A stretch of DNA of 22,053 nucleotides from CAYGFH01 sp964430295 (lineage in GTDB: Bacteria > Patescibacteriota > Microgenomatia > UBA10105 > UBA927), in the NCBI GenBank assembly GCA_964430295.1, contig CAYSEV010000020.1, positions 1 to 22,053 of the forward strand, given 5' to 3'. The first letter of the stretch is position 1; the number at the start of each line of letters is the position of its first letter. Below, in pieces: positions 1 through 6,541 of this stretch. Both the position numbers and the translations under genes were made by a program. Under the pieces are notes generated by a model. It ran no database searches, was not told the origin of the DNA, and saw nothing but the letters and a program-made list of their open reading frames with translations.

Positions 1-8
1 ATTCACGA

Positions 9-37
9 TTTACGAATGAACTGGTATATGGTATACC
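9..37 (+). promoter_or_regulatory. Probable promoter of the salvage gene run
   Basis: TTTACG (9-14) and TATACC (32-37) are separated by 17 nt. The -10 box ends 7 nt before the ATG at 45, so the transcript would start at or next to the start codon. No Shine-Dalgarno sequence is visible. The same geometry recurs at several other genes in the window, which supports it although each box is imperfect. Confidence 0.5.
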
Positions 38-44
38 CAAGTGT

Positions 45-683
45 ATGAAAAAGAATACACTTATATCTGTTATGGGCACAATGGGCAGCGGAAAAACAAC
101 CGCCGCTCGTGTGATTGCCAAAGCTCTTGGCTTTCAACTGGTAGAGGAAAACTTTGGAGAAAATGCATTTTTACCGAGGTTTTACAGCGATATGAAACGC
201 TGGGCCTTTCATTCACAGACGTTCTTTCTCATGGAAAAAATAAATCAGATGTTAGAAACTCCAAAACTTCTGGATAAAGGCGGTGTTGTGCAGGATACGC
301 CAATTCAACAGGATGCGTTTTCCTATGCAAAAGCCCAACATGTGTTAGGAAATATAGATGATGCGGAGTGGAAGCTCTATCAAAAAATATACAAATCCTT
401 TGAACCGTATTTCCCAAAGCCGAAATTAATTGTCTATCTTGAAACATCTGTATCTGTAGTGGCTTCCCGCATAGAATCACGAGGGAGGGAATATGAGCAA
501 AAAATCCCACAAAGCTACTTGGAACTGTTGGATATGCTCAATCACAAATGGCTTTCAGAAAATGCTCTGGCAAAGGGTGGGAAAAAGATACCGGTACTGA
601 CAGTTCAAACTGATGATCTCAATATTGCCAAAAGCTCCATTGCACAGGAATCTCTAATAGCGCTTGTTAAGAAAAAAATATAA
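45..683 (+). CDS. Deoxynucleoside kinase (dNK/dGK-dCK family)
   Basis: A 212-aa cytoplasmic kinase predicted to phosphorylate a deoxynucleoside to its 5'-monophosphate. The P-loop GTMGSGKT lies at residues 11-18. An EEN segment (34-36) matches the position of the family's catalytic acid. QDTP (83-86) sits where many family members have DRS, and the lid SRGREYE is at 145-151, preceded by the YLETS strand typical of the family. Length is normal for bacterial dNKs. The start at 45 is favoured by the promoter 7 nt upstream. It is the first gene of a same-strand salvage run that also carries thymidine and thymidylate kinases. The family call is strong. The preferred base (dA, dG, dC or dT) cannot be read from the sequence, and the DRS-to-DTP change makes transfer of specificity from model enzymes unsafe. 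Confidence 0.87.
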   Translation: MKKNTLISVMGTMGSGKTTAARVIAKALGFQLVEENFGENAFLPRFYSDMKRWAFHSQTFFLMEKINQMLETPKLLDKGGVVQDTPIQQDAFSYAKAQHVLGNIDDAEWKLYQKIYKSFEPYFPKPKLIVYLETSVSVVASRIESRGREYEQKIPQSYLELLDMLNHKWLSENALAKGGKKIPVLTVQTDDLNIAKSSIAQESLIALVKKKI

Positions 684-690
684 ACTAATA

Positions 691-711
691 CTAAGTTCCT
701 TATTAACTTAG
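691..711 (+). repeat. Short inverted repeat before the HAD gene
   Basis: CTAAGTT (691-697) and AACTTAG (705-711) form a perfect 7-bp inverted repeat with a 7-nt loop, in the 34-nt gap between the dNK stop and the HAD start. The same AACTTAGAACTT wording recurs upstream of frr (16376-16425). There is no U-run, so a terminator is unlikely. Confidence 0.5.
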
Positions 712-717
712 AACTTT

Positions 718-1365
718 ATGAACTTTTTTCATGGCATAGAAGTCTGTATTTGGGATGTAGATGGCACACTATACCATACACGTGACCTCGGAAATCATGT
801 GGAAGAATCCGCGTATAGTGCCATTACGAATGTCCTTGGCATCAATCGAGATGAGGCAGTGGAGCGATTTTCCCAAGTGCATCATGTTCGTACAGAAAGT
901 GCCACAGAAGCCGTCGCCATCATTTGTAATATTTCAGTTGGAGATGCGGCAAAGCTGACAGATAAATACCTTGACCGCATGCAGTTTGTAAACCGTGATG
1001 AAAAGCTGATTGCGTTGTTCGATTCCCTTCGTGGATTGGATCATTATATTTTGGGTAATGGTTCGATTAGACTCATCGAAGAAGCATTAGAAGTATTGGG
1101 CCTGGATCGTTCAATCTTTAAAGAGATTGTGACAAGTGAAATTGTGGGTCGCAATAAACCAAATCCCGCAGGGTATACCTATATCATGGATAAAACCGGG
1201 AAGTATCCCGGGGCACACCTTATGATCGGGGATCGTGAATTAGTCGATCTTTCGACTGCAAAAGAATTAGGGATGAAAACTGCTCTGGTGTTTGCATCAG
1301 AGCGCAGTACCATTGCAGATGTGACACTCCCTACTGTGTACGAGCTCTCTCAATTGTTATACTAA
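718..1365 (+). CDS. HAD-superfamily phosphatase, nucleotidase-like
   Basis: A 215-aa HAD hydrolase. Motif I is DVDGTLY, with nucleophile D13 and general acid D15. Motif II is LGNGS (S116). The motif III lysine is K147 in NKPNP. Motif IV is GDRELVD, with D172 and D177. The helical cap between motifs I and II (about residues 20-100) fits the C1-cap group that includes pyrimidine 5'-nucleotidases and phosphoglycolate phosphatases. Its position between a deoxynucleoside kinase and thymidylate kinase suggests a nucleoside monophosphate as substrate, which is inference from context only. The gap to the upstream gene is 34 nt, so it is probably cotranscribed. All catalytic residues are present. Other phosphometabolite phosphatase roles remain possible. 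Confidence 0.82.
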   Translation: MNFFHGIEVCIWDVDGTLYHTRDLGNHVEESAYSAITNVLGINRDEAVERFSQVHHVRTESATEAVAIICNISVGDAAKLTDKYLDRMQFVNRDEKLIALFDSLRGLDHYILGNGSIRLIEEALEVLGLDRSIFKEIVTSEIVGRNKPNPAGYTYIMDKTGKYPGAHLMIGDRELVDLSTAKELGMKTALVFASERSTIADVTLPTVYELSQLLY

Positions 1366-1384
1366 TGTATGAATAACGGTTATT

Positions 1385-1440
1385 ATCATCTCCGCGAAGG
1401 AGGATCCAGAACTAAATTCCCGATCAATTTGGGAATGACA
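1385..1440. repeat. Bipartite palindromic element, copy 1
   Basis: Two hairpin-forming palindromes lie side by side. The first (1385-1407) reads TCATCTCCGCG-AA-GGAGGATCC. The second (1416-1440) reads ATTCCC, a 9-nt loop, then GGGAATGACA. The layout and wording match the element at 17048-17117, and the inner ATTCCC/GGGAAT core also occurs at 21531-21555. It ends 16 nt before the tmk start codon. It resembles REP-type or small non-autonomous inverted-repeat elements. No transposase is in the window. Confidence 0.65.
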
Positions 1441-1456
1441 CAAAAAAGGATATACT

Positions 1457-2140
1457 ATGAATACAGGAAAATTGATAGTACTTGAAGGCACAGACGGATC
1501 AGGGAAGGGAACACAGTTTGACCTTCTCATTGCAGAACTCAAAAAACGAAATCTTCCCTACGAAACGATGGACTACCCGCGATATGAGGGCTCGGTATTT
1601 GGAGAACTGGCCGGTCGTATGCTTCGAGGTGATTTTGGAACTGCAGATGTTCTTTCAAGCGAACTTGCCGTATTACCATTTGCGTGTGACCGATGGCTTA
1701 TGAAAGACACCATTATCAAATGGTTGCAAGAGGGAAAGATTGTGGTATCAAATCGTTATACAGGATCAAGTGCAGTGTACCAGGCTGCAAAATTGCCACT
1801 TCCAAAACAAAAGCCATTCATTGACTGGGTATATACACTGGAACAGAAAACCATTGGATTGCCGAAAGAGGATATCGTACTGTTTTTGACTATGCCATTA
1901 ACAATTTCTGAAAAATTAGTCGAACAAAAAAATCCACGTGCATATCTGGATGGGAAGAAAAAAGACATGTATGAAGAAAACGATATGATTCAGGTTACTG
2001 TACACCAGCTATACAACGATCTTGCCGCCTCTCGGCCAGAGTGGCATATCATCCAAAGCGCTGAACACGATACGCTGCGTTCAAAGGAATCGATACAGAA
2101 AGATATACTTGACGTTCTGACAGCAAACAAGATACTTTGA
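1457..2140 (+). CDS. tmk: Thymidylate kinase
   Basis: A 227-aa dTMP kinase (dTMP + ATP to dTDP), needed for dTTP synthesis. The P-loop EGTDGSGKGTQ is at residues 10-20. FACDRW (76-80) belongs to the nucleotide-binding region. NRY at 99-101 stands at the family's DRY position. The basic lid segment (about 158-172, NPRAYLDGKKKDMYE) resembles the KKKD-containing lids of archaeal and eukaryotic-like enzymes more than the short E. coli lid. Length is slightly above the usual 205-215 aa. The ATG at 1457 has a weak AAGGA about 6 nt upstream and directly follows a palindromic repeat element. Together with Tdk and dNK it gives a complete thymidine-to-dTDP salvage route. Confidence 0.9.
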   Translation: MNTGKLIVLEGTDGSGKGTQFDLLIAELKKRNLPYETMDYPRYEGSVFGELAGRMLRGDFGTADVLSSELAVLPFACDRWLMKDTIIKWLQEGKIVVSNRYTGSSAVYQAAKLPLPKQKPFIDWVYTLEQKTIGLPKEDIVLFLTMPLTISEKLVEQKNPRAYLDGKKKDMYEENDMIQVTVHQLYNDLAASRPEWHIIQSAEHDTLRSKESIQKDILDVLTANKIL

Positions 2141-2171
2141 GTAGTATAGTGTACCTGCCTCACGTACTATT

Positions 2172-2747
2172 ATGAAATCCAAACGTCCACGCAAAGGAAA
2201 ACTTACTGTTGTTGCCGGTCCCATGTTTAGCGGAAAAACAAGCAAACTTGTTGCCATGGTGGAAGTATTTACCAGAATGGGGCATAAGGTCCTTACCGTC
2301 AAACCAAAGCTCGATGACCGCTATGGTGGCAAAGATGAAATTCATTCACACGATCATAAAAGCGCATCAGCTATCGTGATAAACGGTGAAGAGCCTGAAG
2401 TTATTATAGATAAGATTTTGGAAACAGGTGCGGATAAAGTTATCTTTGATGAAGTGCAGTTTTTCGAAAAAGAAAAAGTTATGAAAGTTATAGAAATACT
2501 GCGAAAAAAAGGCATCCATGTCATCGGAGCGGGCCTGTTATATGATTATCAGCGCAAGCCATTTGGCTGCACACCGGACCTTATGGGACTTGCGGACGAG
2601 CGGTTGGAATTATTTGCTATTTGTCAGAAATGCGGGAGTCTTGCACGACACACAGAACGGAAAAAAGGCGGCAAGGGGCAAATTGTTGTCGGTGCGGCGG
2701 ATAAATATATAGCCTCATGTGAAAAATGCCACCGAATATATAAATAA
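2172..2747 (+). CDS. tdk: Thymidine kinase, type II (TK1-like)
   Basis: A 191-aa kinase phosphorylating thymidine (and probably deoxyuridine) to the 5'-monophosphate. The Walker A GPMFSGKT is at residues 16-23. DEVQFF (93-98) holds the catalytic glutamate E94. The C-terminal lasso domain has a structural zinc site formed by C151-x2-C154 and C183-x2-C186. Length and architecture are typical of the type II family. It lies 31 nt after tmk, the next enzyme of the pathway. The ATG at 2172 is the natural start, since the conserved strand LTVVAGPMFSGK begins about ten residues later behind a basic tail. No Shine-Dalgarno sequence is evident. Nothing appears broken. It coexists with a second deoxynucleoside kinase at the head of the run. 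Confidence 0.94.
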   Translation: MKSKRPRKGKLTVVAGPMFSGKTSKLVAMVEVFTRMGHKVLTVKPKLDDRYGGKDEIHSHDHKSASAIVINGEEPEVIIDKILETGADKVIFDEVQFFEKEKVMKVIEILRKKGIHVIGAGLLYDYQRKPFGCTPDLMGLADERLELFAICQKCGSLARHTERKKGGKGQIVVGAADKYIASCEKCHRIYK

Positions 2748-2825
2748 GTTTATACGTGCGTTTGGCGCGATTGAAATATACCTTGCGATACTCACTGTTT
2801 TATCATTGTGATAGAATATCGCGAT

Positions 2826-3053
2826 ATGGCAACGGAAAACCCAACGCCACCTCCTGAAGAAAAACCTCAATTTGAAGTAACAGAACAGTTACGAGATCTT
2901 TTATTCCTCTTTGGAGAATTATTTGAAAGTAGAGGGTATTATGACAGTGTATTGGATGATATAGCTTTTGGCAGAGTGGAAAGTAGCACCATGACATCCG
3001 AAGATGCAAAACAGATGATAGAATACCGCAGATCGAAAGGGTGGAAATATTAA
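2826..3053 (+). CDS. Small hypothetical protein coupled to radical SAM gene
   Basis: A 75-aa protein I do not recognise. The N-terminus is rich in Pro and Glu (TENPTPPPEEKP). A predicted helical middle follows (about residues 19-45, with LLFLFGELFESRGYYDSVLDDIAF), then an acidic/Ser-Thr stretch and a basic, aromatic C-terminus (YRRSKGWKY). There is no Cys, signal peptide or obvious membrane helix. An in-frame GTG at 2808 would add six residues. ATG 2826 is preferred because TAGAAT (2812-2817) ends 8 nt before it. The stop codon is one base from the radical SAM start, so the two are probably translationally coupled and may act together. It could be a partner protein or, more speculatively, a peptide substrate of that enzyme. 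Confidence 0.6.
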   Translation: MATENPTPPPEEKPQFEVTEQLRDLLFLFGELFESRGYYDSVLDDIAFGRVESSTMTSEDAKQMIEYRRSKGWKY

Positions 3054-3054
3054 C

Positions 3055-3930
3055 ATGGTTATGGAAGCCTTAACGTATATTGGCGTAAGAATTACGGAAC
3101 AATGCAATGCAGGTCCTGCCTGTATTGACAGATGTTTTTCTCAACAGGGTGATCCGCTGGGAGAAGCCACTACAGAGGAATTTTTTACGATTATACAAAC
3201 GTTGGCAGATAATGGCATTCAGGCAGTCAATATCATGGGCGGAGAGCCTTCACTGAGAAAAGATCTTCCCGATATTGTACAATTTGCTAAATCCGTAGGT
3301 TTAGAAGTGATTCTTTCAACCAATACGTTAACCCTTACAAATGAGCTATTAGATAAAGTTGCTCCATATATAGATTGGCTTTCCATATCTATAGACGGTG
3401 ATAACAAGCGTATGAACGATGGTCTTCGAGGTCCGGGGCAACTTGCATCGGTGCAACGCGTTCTAGATCATGCGGCTTCAACTGATCATACATATCGTGT
3501 AAAAGTGAATACGCAAATAACGGCCATTAATAAAAATGATATTGACCATATACCCGATATGTTTAATGGCCAGGTTGAGGTTTGGAAATTATTGCAGTGG
3601 ACGCCCAGAGCAGATGCAAAAGACGTAATGGATACGTACGCGATATCTACTGAAGAATACAATGAAATTGTCACAAGACTCCGGAGTGCATATCCACATA
3701 TATCAGTTGTCGAACGTCCATATCCTGAGCCTGATCCTGATACTGTCATTATACGACCGGACGGTACGGTTGAAGTAAATGACGATGCCTTTGATTACAC
3801 CGTGGTAGGTAATATTTTTGAAGAGCCGTTTGCTGTATTACAAAAAGCAGCTACAATATATGCTAGACTACCTGGAGAGAATACGACTGAGTTCCAACAC
3901 TCATATCCCGAAAAGGAGGAACATGAATAA
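3055..3930 (+). CDS. Radical SAM enzyme with unusual cysteine spacing
   Basis: A 291-aa radical SAM protein. Cysteines C17, C23 and C27 follow the first strand with spacing CX5CX3C instead of the canonical CX3CX2C. The rest of the fold is conventional. GGEP (62-65) binds the SAM amino group, a VILSTN strand is near residue 87, and an ISIDG strand follows. There are no C-terminal cysteine clusters, so no SPASM or twitch domain is expected. A KVNTQIT...VWKLLQW segment in the second half is reminiscent of MoaA/viperin-like barrels. It starts one base after the small upstream protein and its end overlaps the udp start by 8 nt. The neighbours are pyrimidine kinases and a nucleoside phosphorylase, so a nucleoside or nucleotide substrate is plausible but unproven. 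Function unknown. Confidence 0.8.
   Translation: MVMEALTYIGVRITEQCNAGPACIDRCFSQQGDPLGEATTEEFFTIIQTLADNGIQAVNIMGGEPSLRKDLPDIVQFAKSVGLEVILSTNTLTLTNELLDKVAPYIDWLSISIDGDNKRMNDGLRGPGQLASVQRVLDHAASTDHTYRVKVNTQITAINKNDIDHIPDMFNGQVEVWKLLQWTPRADAKDVMDTYAISTEEYNEIVTRLRSAYPHISVVERPYPEPDPDTVIIRPDGTVEVNDDAFDYTVVGNIFEEPFAVLQKAATIYARLPGENTTEFQHSYPEKEEHE
3911..3922 (+). promoter_or_regulatory. Shine-Dalgarno of uridine phosphorylase gene
   Basis: AAAAGGAGGAAC lies directly before the ATG at 3923, inside the end of the radical SAM gene. This strong site decides the start among several upstream in-frame codons reaching back to 3818 and indicates translational coupling. Confidence 0.8.
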
Positions 3931-4759
3931 TCAAAAAATTTCAGCATCCGCACCGGTCATTGAAGGAAAACAATACCATATTGATTGCAAACCCGGTGAC
4001 GTTGCACGGTATGTGCTGACCCCAGGTGATCCCGCACGGGTAAATAAATTTGCATCGCTGTGGGATTCGTCGAGAGAAGTGGCTAATCACCGCGAATATC
4101 ACACGATGACAGGTGTTTATAAGGGTGTCGATATTTCCTGCGTCTCCACCGGTATAGGATCTCCGTCACTTACAATTGCCATAGACGAATTATCCCGAAT
4201 AGGGGTAGATACATTTATCCGTGTCGGCACAACCGGCGGTATTCAAAAAGGCCAACAACTCGGAGATCTCGTTATCTCCACGGGAGCAGTGCGCTTAGAT
4301 GGCGCATCAAAAGATCTGGTTATCCCGGAATATCCGGCGGTAGCCAATTATGAAGTTGTTATGGCACTCATACAGGCTGCAGAAGAATTGGGTGTTAGGT
4401 ATCATGTCGGTATTACAGCATCCACCGATACATTTTATGCAGGGCAGGGCAGACCGGGGCTGAATAATTACATTCCAAATTTCAAAAAGACCATCCTTGA
4501 AGATATGCAAATGGCAGGCGTACAGAATTTTGAAATGGAAGTGGCGCCGCTTTTGACATTTGCCAGCATGTTTGGAAAACGGGCGGGTGCCATTTGTGTC
4601 ATCATTGCAAACCGTGTCACAAATGAGTTTGAACTGAATGACGAATTTCAAAAACGAGCCGGCTCCGTTGCATCACTGGCTGTTACTATCCTTGCACAGT
4701 GGGATGCAGCTAAGAAAAAGTCAACTAAACAATTTTTATATCCCAACATATTGAAGTAG
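3923..4759 (+). CDS. udp: Uridine phosphorylase
   Basis: A 278-aa nucleoside phosphorylase (uridine + phosphate to uracil + ribose-1-phosphate). Diagnostic features in order are LTPGDPARV near residue 32 (phosphate-binding GDP loop), HREYHT, STGIGSPS, RVGTTGGIQ, VRLDGAS, ASTDTFYAGQGR (uracil-contacting Gln and Arg) and NFEMEVAPL (ribose-contacting Met and Glu). The pattern follows E. coli Udp closely, including the DTFY-GQ-R signature that separates uridine from purine nucleoside phosphorylases. The start is set by a strong Shine-Dalgarno sequence. The ATG overlaps the preceding stop by 8 nt. It provides ribose-1-phosphate and free base within the salvage run. The C-terminus is a few residues longer than usual (KKKSTKQF). 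Confidence 0.92.
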   Translation: MNNQKISASAPVIEGKQYHIDCKPGDVARYVLTPGDPARVNKFASLWDSSREVANHREYHTMTGVYKGVDISCVSTGIGSPSLTIAIDELSRIGVDTFIRVGTTGGIQKGQQLGDLVISTGAVRLDGASKDLVIPEYPAVANYEVVMALIQAAEELGVRYHVGITASTDTFYAGQGRPGLNNYIPNFKKTILEDMQMAGVQNFEMEVAPLLTFASMFGKRAGAICVIIANRVTNEFELNDEFQKRAGSVASLAVTILAQWDAAKKKSTKQFLYPNILK

Positions 4760-4760
4760 T

Positions 4761-5378
4761 ATGGCACAAAAAAAAACATCTTCCAAAAAAGGAAAAACAA
4801 CGATTTACCTTGTGCGTCACGGAGAAGTACATAACCCAAAGCAGGTAGTATATGGGCGTATACCGGGATTTTTCCTGAGCGATCGAGGGCGAAAACAGGC
4901 GGAAAAACTTGGGGCTCATCTGCAAGACAAAAAACTATCCGCCATCTATGCCAGTCCACTCGAACGAACGCATGAAACAGCCACATATATTCACGCACAT
5001 CATCGTCATTTAAATATTATTCACGATGAGCGCATTATAGAATGCTATACTCCTCTGGAAGGTGAGTCTATTGAGAAGGTTGAAAAAAATAACTGGAATT
5101 TCTATGAACCGCAATTTTTGGAAAAAGGTGGTGAATCGCTGGAAGGTATATGGAATAGAATGAATGCATTTTTTACAGAAAAACTGCAGCAACATGAGGG
5201 AGAGGAAATAGCAGTGGTTTCTCATGGTGATCCTATTATGGTTAGCGCTGCAGTGCATTCAGGAAAGCCTTTGATACTTGAATCTATTCGTGGAATTGCC
5301 TATGTGGAAACGGCAAAAGGTTTTCAGATTATGTATGACAGACAGTCTGTGATCTCACTACAGAGGTTAGACTTTTGA
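4761..5378 (+). CDS. Histidine phosphatase (phosphoglycerate mutase-like)
   Basis: A 205-aa member of the histidine phosphatase superfamily. The catalytic RHG is at residues 19-21 (H20 is the phospho-acceptor). Phosphate-pocket residues are R69 in SPLERTHETA and the second histidine H155 in VVSHGD, and E94 is the likely proton donor. It has a basic N-terminal tail (KKTSSKKGK). The start is one base after the udp stop, so the two are probably cotranslated. The size and short insert resemble CobC/GpmB-type phosphatases acting on small phosphoesters rather than true glycolytic mutases. In this setting a sugar phosphate or nucleotide substrate is possible. No specificity can be assigned from sequence. 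Confidence 0.83.
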   Translation: MAQKKTSSKKGKTTIYLVRHGEVHNPKQVVYGRIPGFFLSDRGRKQAEKLGAHLQDKKLSAIYASPLERTHETATYIHAHHRHLNIIHDERIIECYTPLEGESIEKVEKNNWNFYEPQFLEKGGESLEGIWNRMNAFFTEKLQQHEGEEIAVVSHGDPIMVSAAVHSGKPLILESIRGIAYVETAKGFQIMYDRQSVISLQRLDF

Positions 5379-5397
5379 AACATATCGACCGAATATA

Positions 5398-6522
5398 ATG
5401 CGATTATTTGCTTCACGCCTTATTATTGCGCTACTATCAACTGCTGTGTCGATAGCATGTATGGAGCTATACGTAAGAAAAACAGATCCGATTTCTATTG
5501 TTCATTTAAATCTTCATAAAGAATTTAGATATACGTCAGATGAAACGATATATGAACCTGTTCCAAATACGACCTTTAATGCCGATGGGTTGCGCAACGA
5601 AAAAAACTATACAGTGTATAAACCGGAGAATATATACAGAATCCTCCTTATAGGAGATTCGTTGGCATTCGGTCTAGGTTTGTCTGATAAAGAACGATTA
5701 GCGACTCTACTTGAAAATTCGTTAAATGCATCCGGCTCAGGTATCATGCAATACGAAGTATTAAACCTGGGCGTTCCGGGTTATTCTATTTCCCAAATTA
5801 TTTCGCGTCTCAAAAAAAATGGATTAAAATATAAACCGGATATAATTGTATATTGGCATTGGTTAGATGATGTCAGCATAAGTGATCCCGGTTGGGCAAG
5901 TTCAAGAAATAATGTTATATTACGCTTCATTGCCCCCATATTGGATACGGATGAACCAAAATCAACGTATACGAGGATATTTGGATCAGCGCTATATAAC
6001 TCACAGGTGTTTCGGCATCTACTCAAGGCGTTACGAGAAAGATCAGAATACTCTATCATTAGTACTCATATACCAACATATAGTGGACGTTTTTCAAATA
6101 CAGTTGAACGGCTATACAAGTCATATATAAACCAATATACTCATAACGTTTTTTCAGATTTAAGCTGCTGTGAGAAATATTATGAATCATTTGCGAATAT
6201 GCATAATTTTATATATTGGAACTATTATCTTGGTGAATTTTCCCAAATATGTAGAGAACAAAAAACATCGTGTATAGTGCTGCAAACACCTGTTTTATAC
6301 CCTCATAAAAAGGGAGAATATAATTGGAAGGCTTTGAACGGATTTATTACATCCGTTGCAAATGAATATACGTTAAGAATACTCGATGCGACTCCCATAT
6401 TGAATCAATACGATCAGAAAACAATTAAATTACATGCAGATGATTCGGAGCATTTAAACGCAACAGGCAATCAATGTCTTTCGGAATTTTTACGACCGTA
6501 TTTACAAAATTACAGCGAATAA
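5398..6522 (+). CDS. Membrane-anchored SGNH/GDSL-like hydrolase
   Basis: A 374-aa protein with one N-terminal hydrophobic segment (about residues 7-24), probably a signal anchor placing the domain outside. Block I is IGDSLAFG with nucleophile S88. Block II is NLGVPGYS (G125/G128). Block V is DDSEHLN with D349 and H352 as the rest of the triad. The usual block III GxND is replaced by HWLDD (154-158), so the canonical oxyanion Asn is missing. Likely an esterase or acyltransferase-like enzyme acting on surface glycans. The gene is visibly AT-rich compared with the salvage genes. It begins 19 nt after the histidine phosphatase and converges on the minus-strand glycosyltransferase with a 19-nt gap. 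Family call good, substrate unknown. Confidence 0.77.
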   Translation: MRLFASRLIIALLSTAVSIACMELYVRKTDPISIVHLNLHKEFRYTSDETIYEPVPNTTFNADGLRNEKNYTVYKPENIYRILLIGDSLAFGLGLSDKERLATLLENSLNASGSGIMQYEVLNLGVPGYSISQIISRLKKNGLKYKPDIIVYWHWLDDVSISDPGWASSRNNVILRFIAPILDTDEPKSTYTRIFGSALYNSQVFRHLLKALRERSEYSIISTHIPTYSGRFSNTVERLYKSYINQYTHNVFSDLSCCEKYYESFANMHNFIYWNYYLGEFSQICREQKTSCIVLQTPVLYPHKKGEYNWKALNGFITSVANEYTLRILDATPILNQYDQKTIKLHADDSEHLNATGNQCLSEFLRPYLQNYSE

Positions 6523-6541
6523 CACCAATCTATGTATGGCC

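Noticed and set aside
1385..1440. Intrinsic terminator after the HAD gene
   Set aside because: Hairpins are present but neither is followed by a U-run, and the same sequence recurs elsewhere as a dispersed element.
3818..3922. Longer N-terminus for uridine phosphorylase starting inside the radical SAM gene
   Set aside because: The family alignment starts near ATG 3923, which has a strong Shine-Dalgarno sequence. The extra residues are just the other frame of the radical SAM gene.
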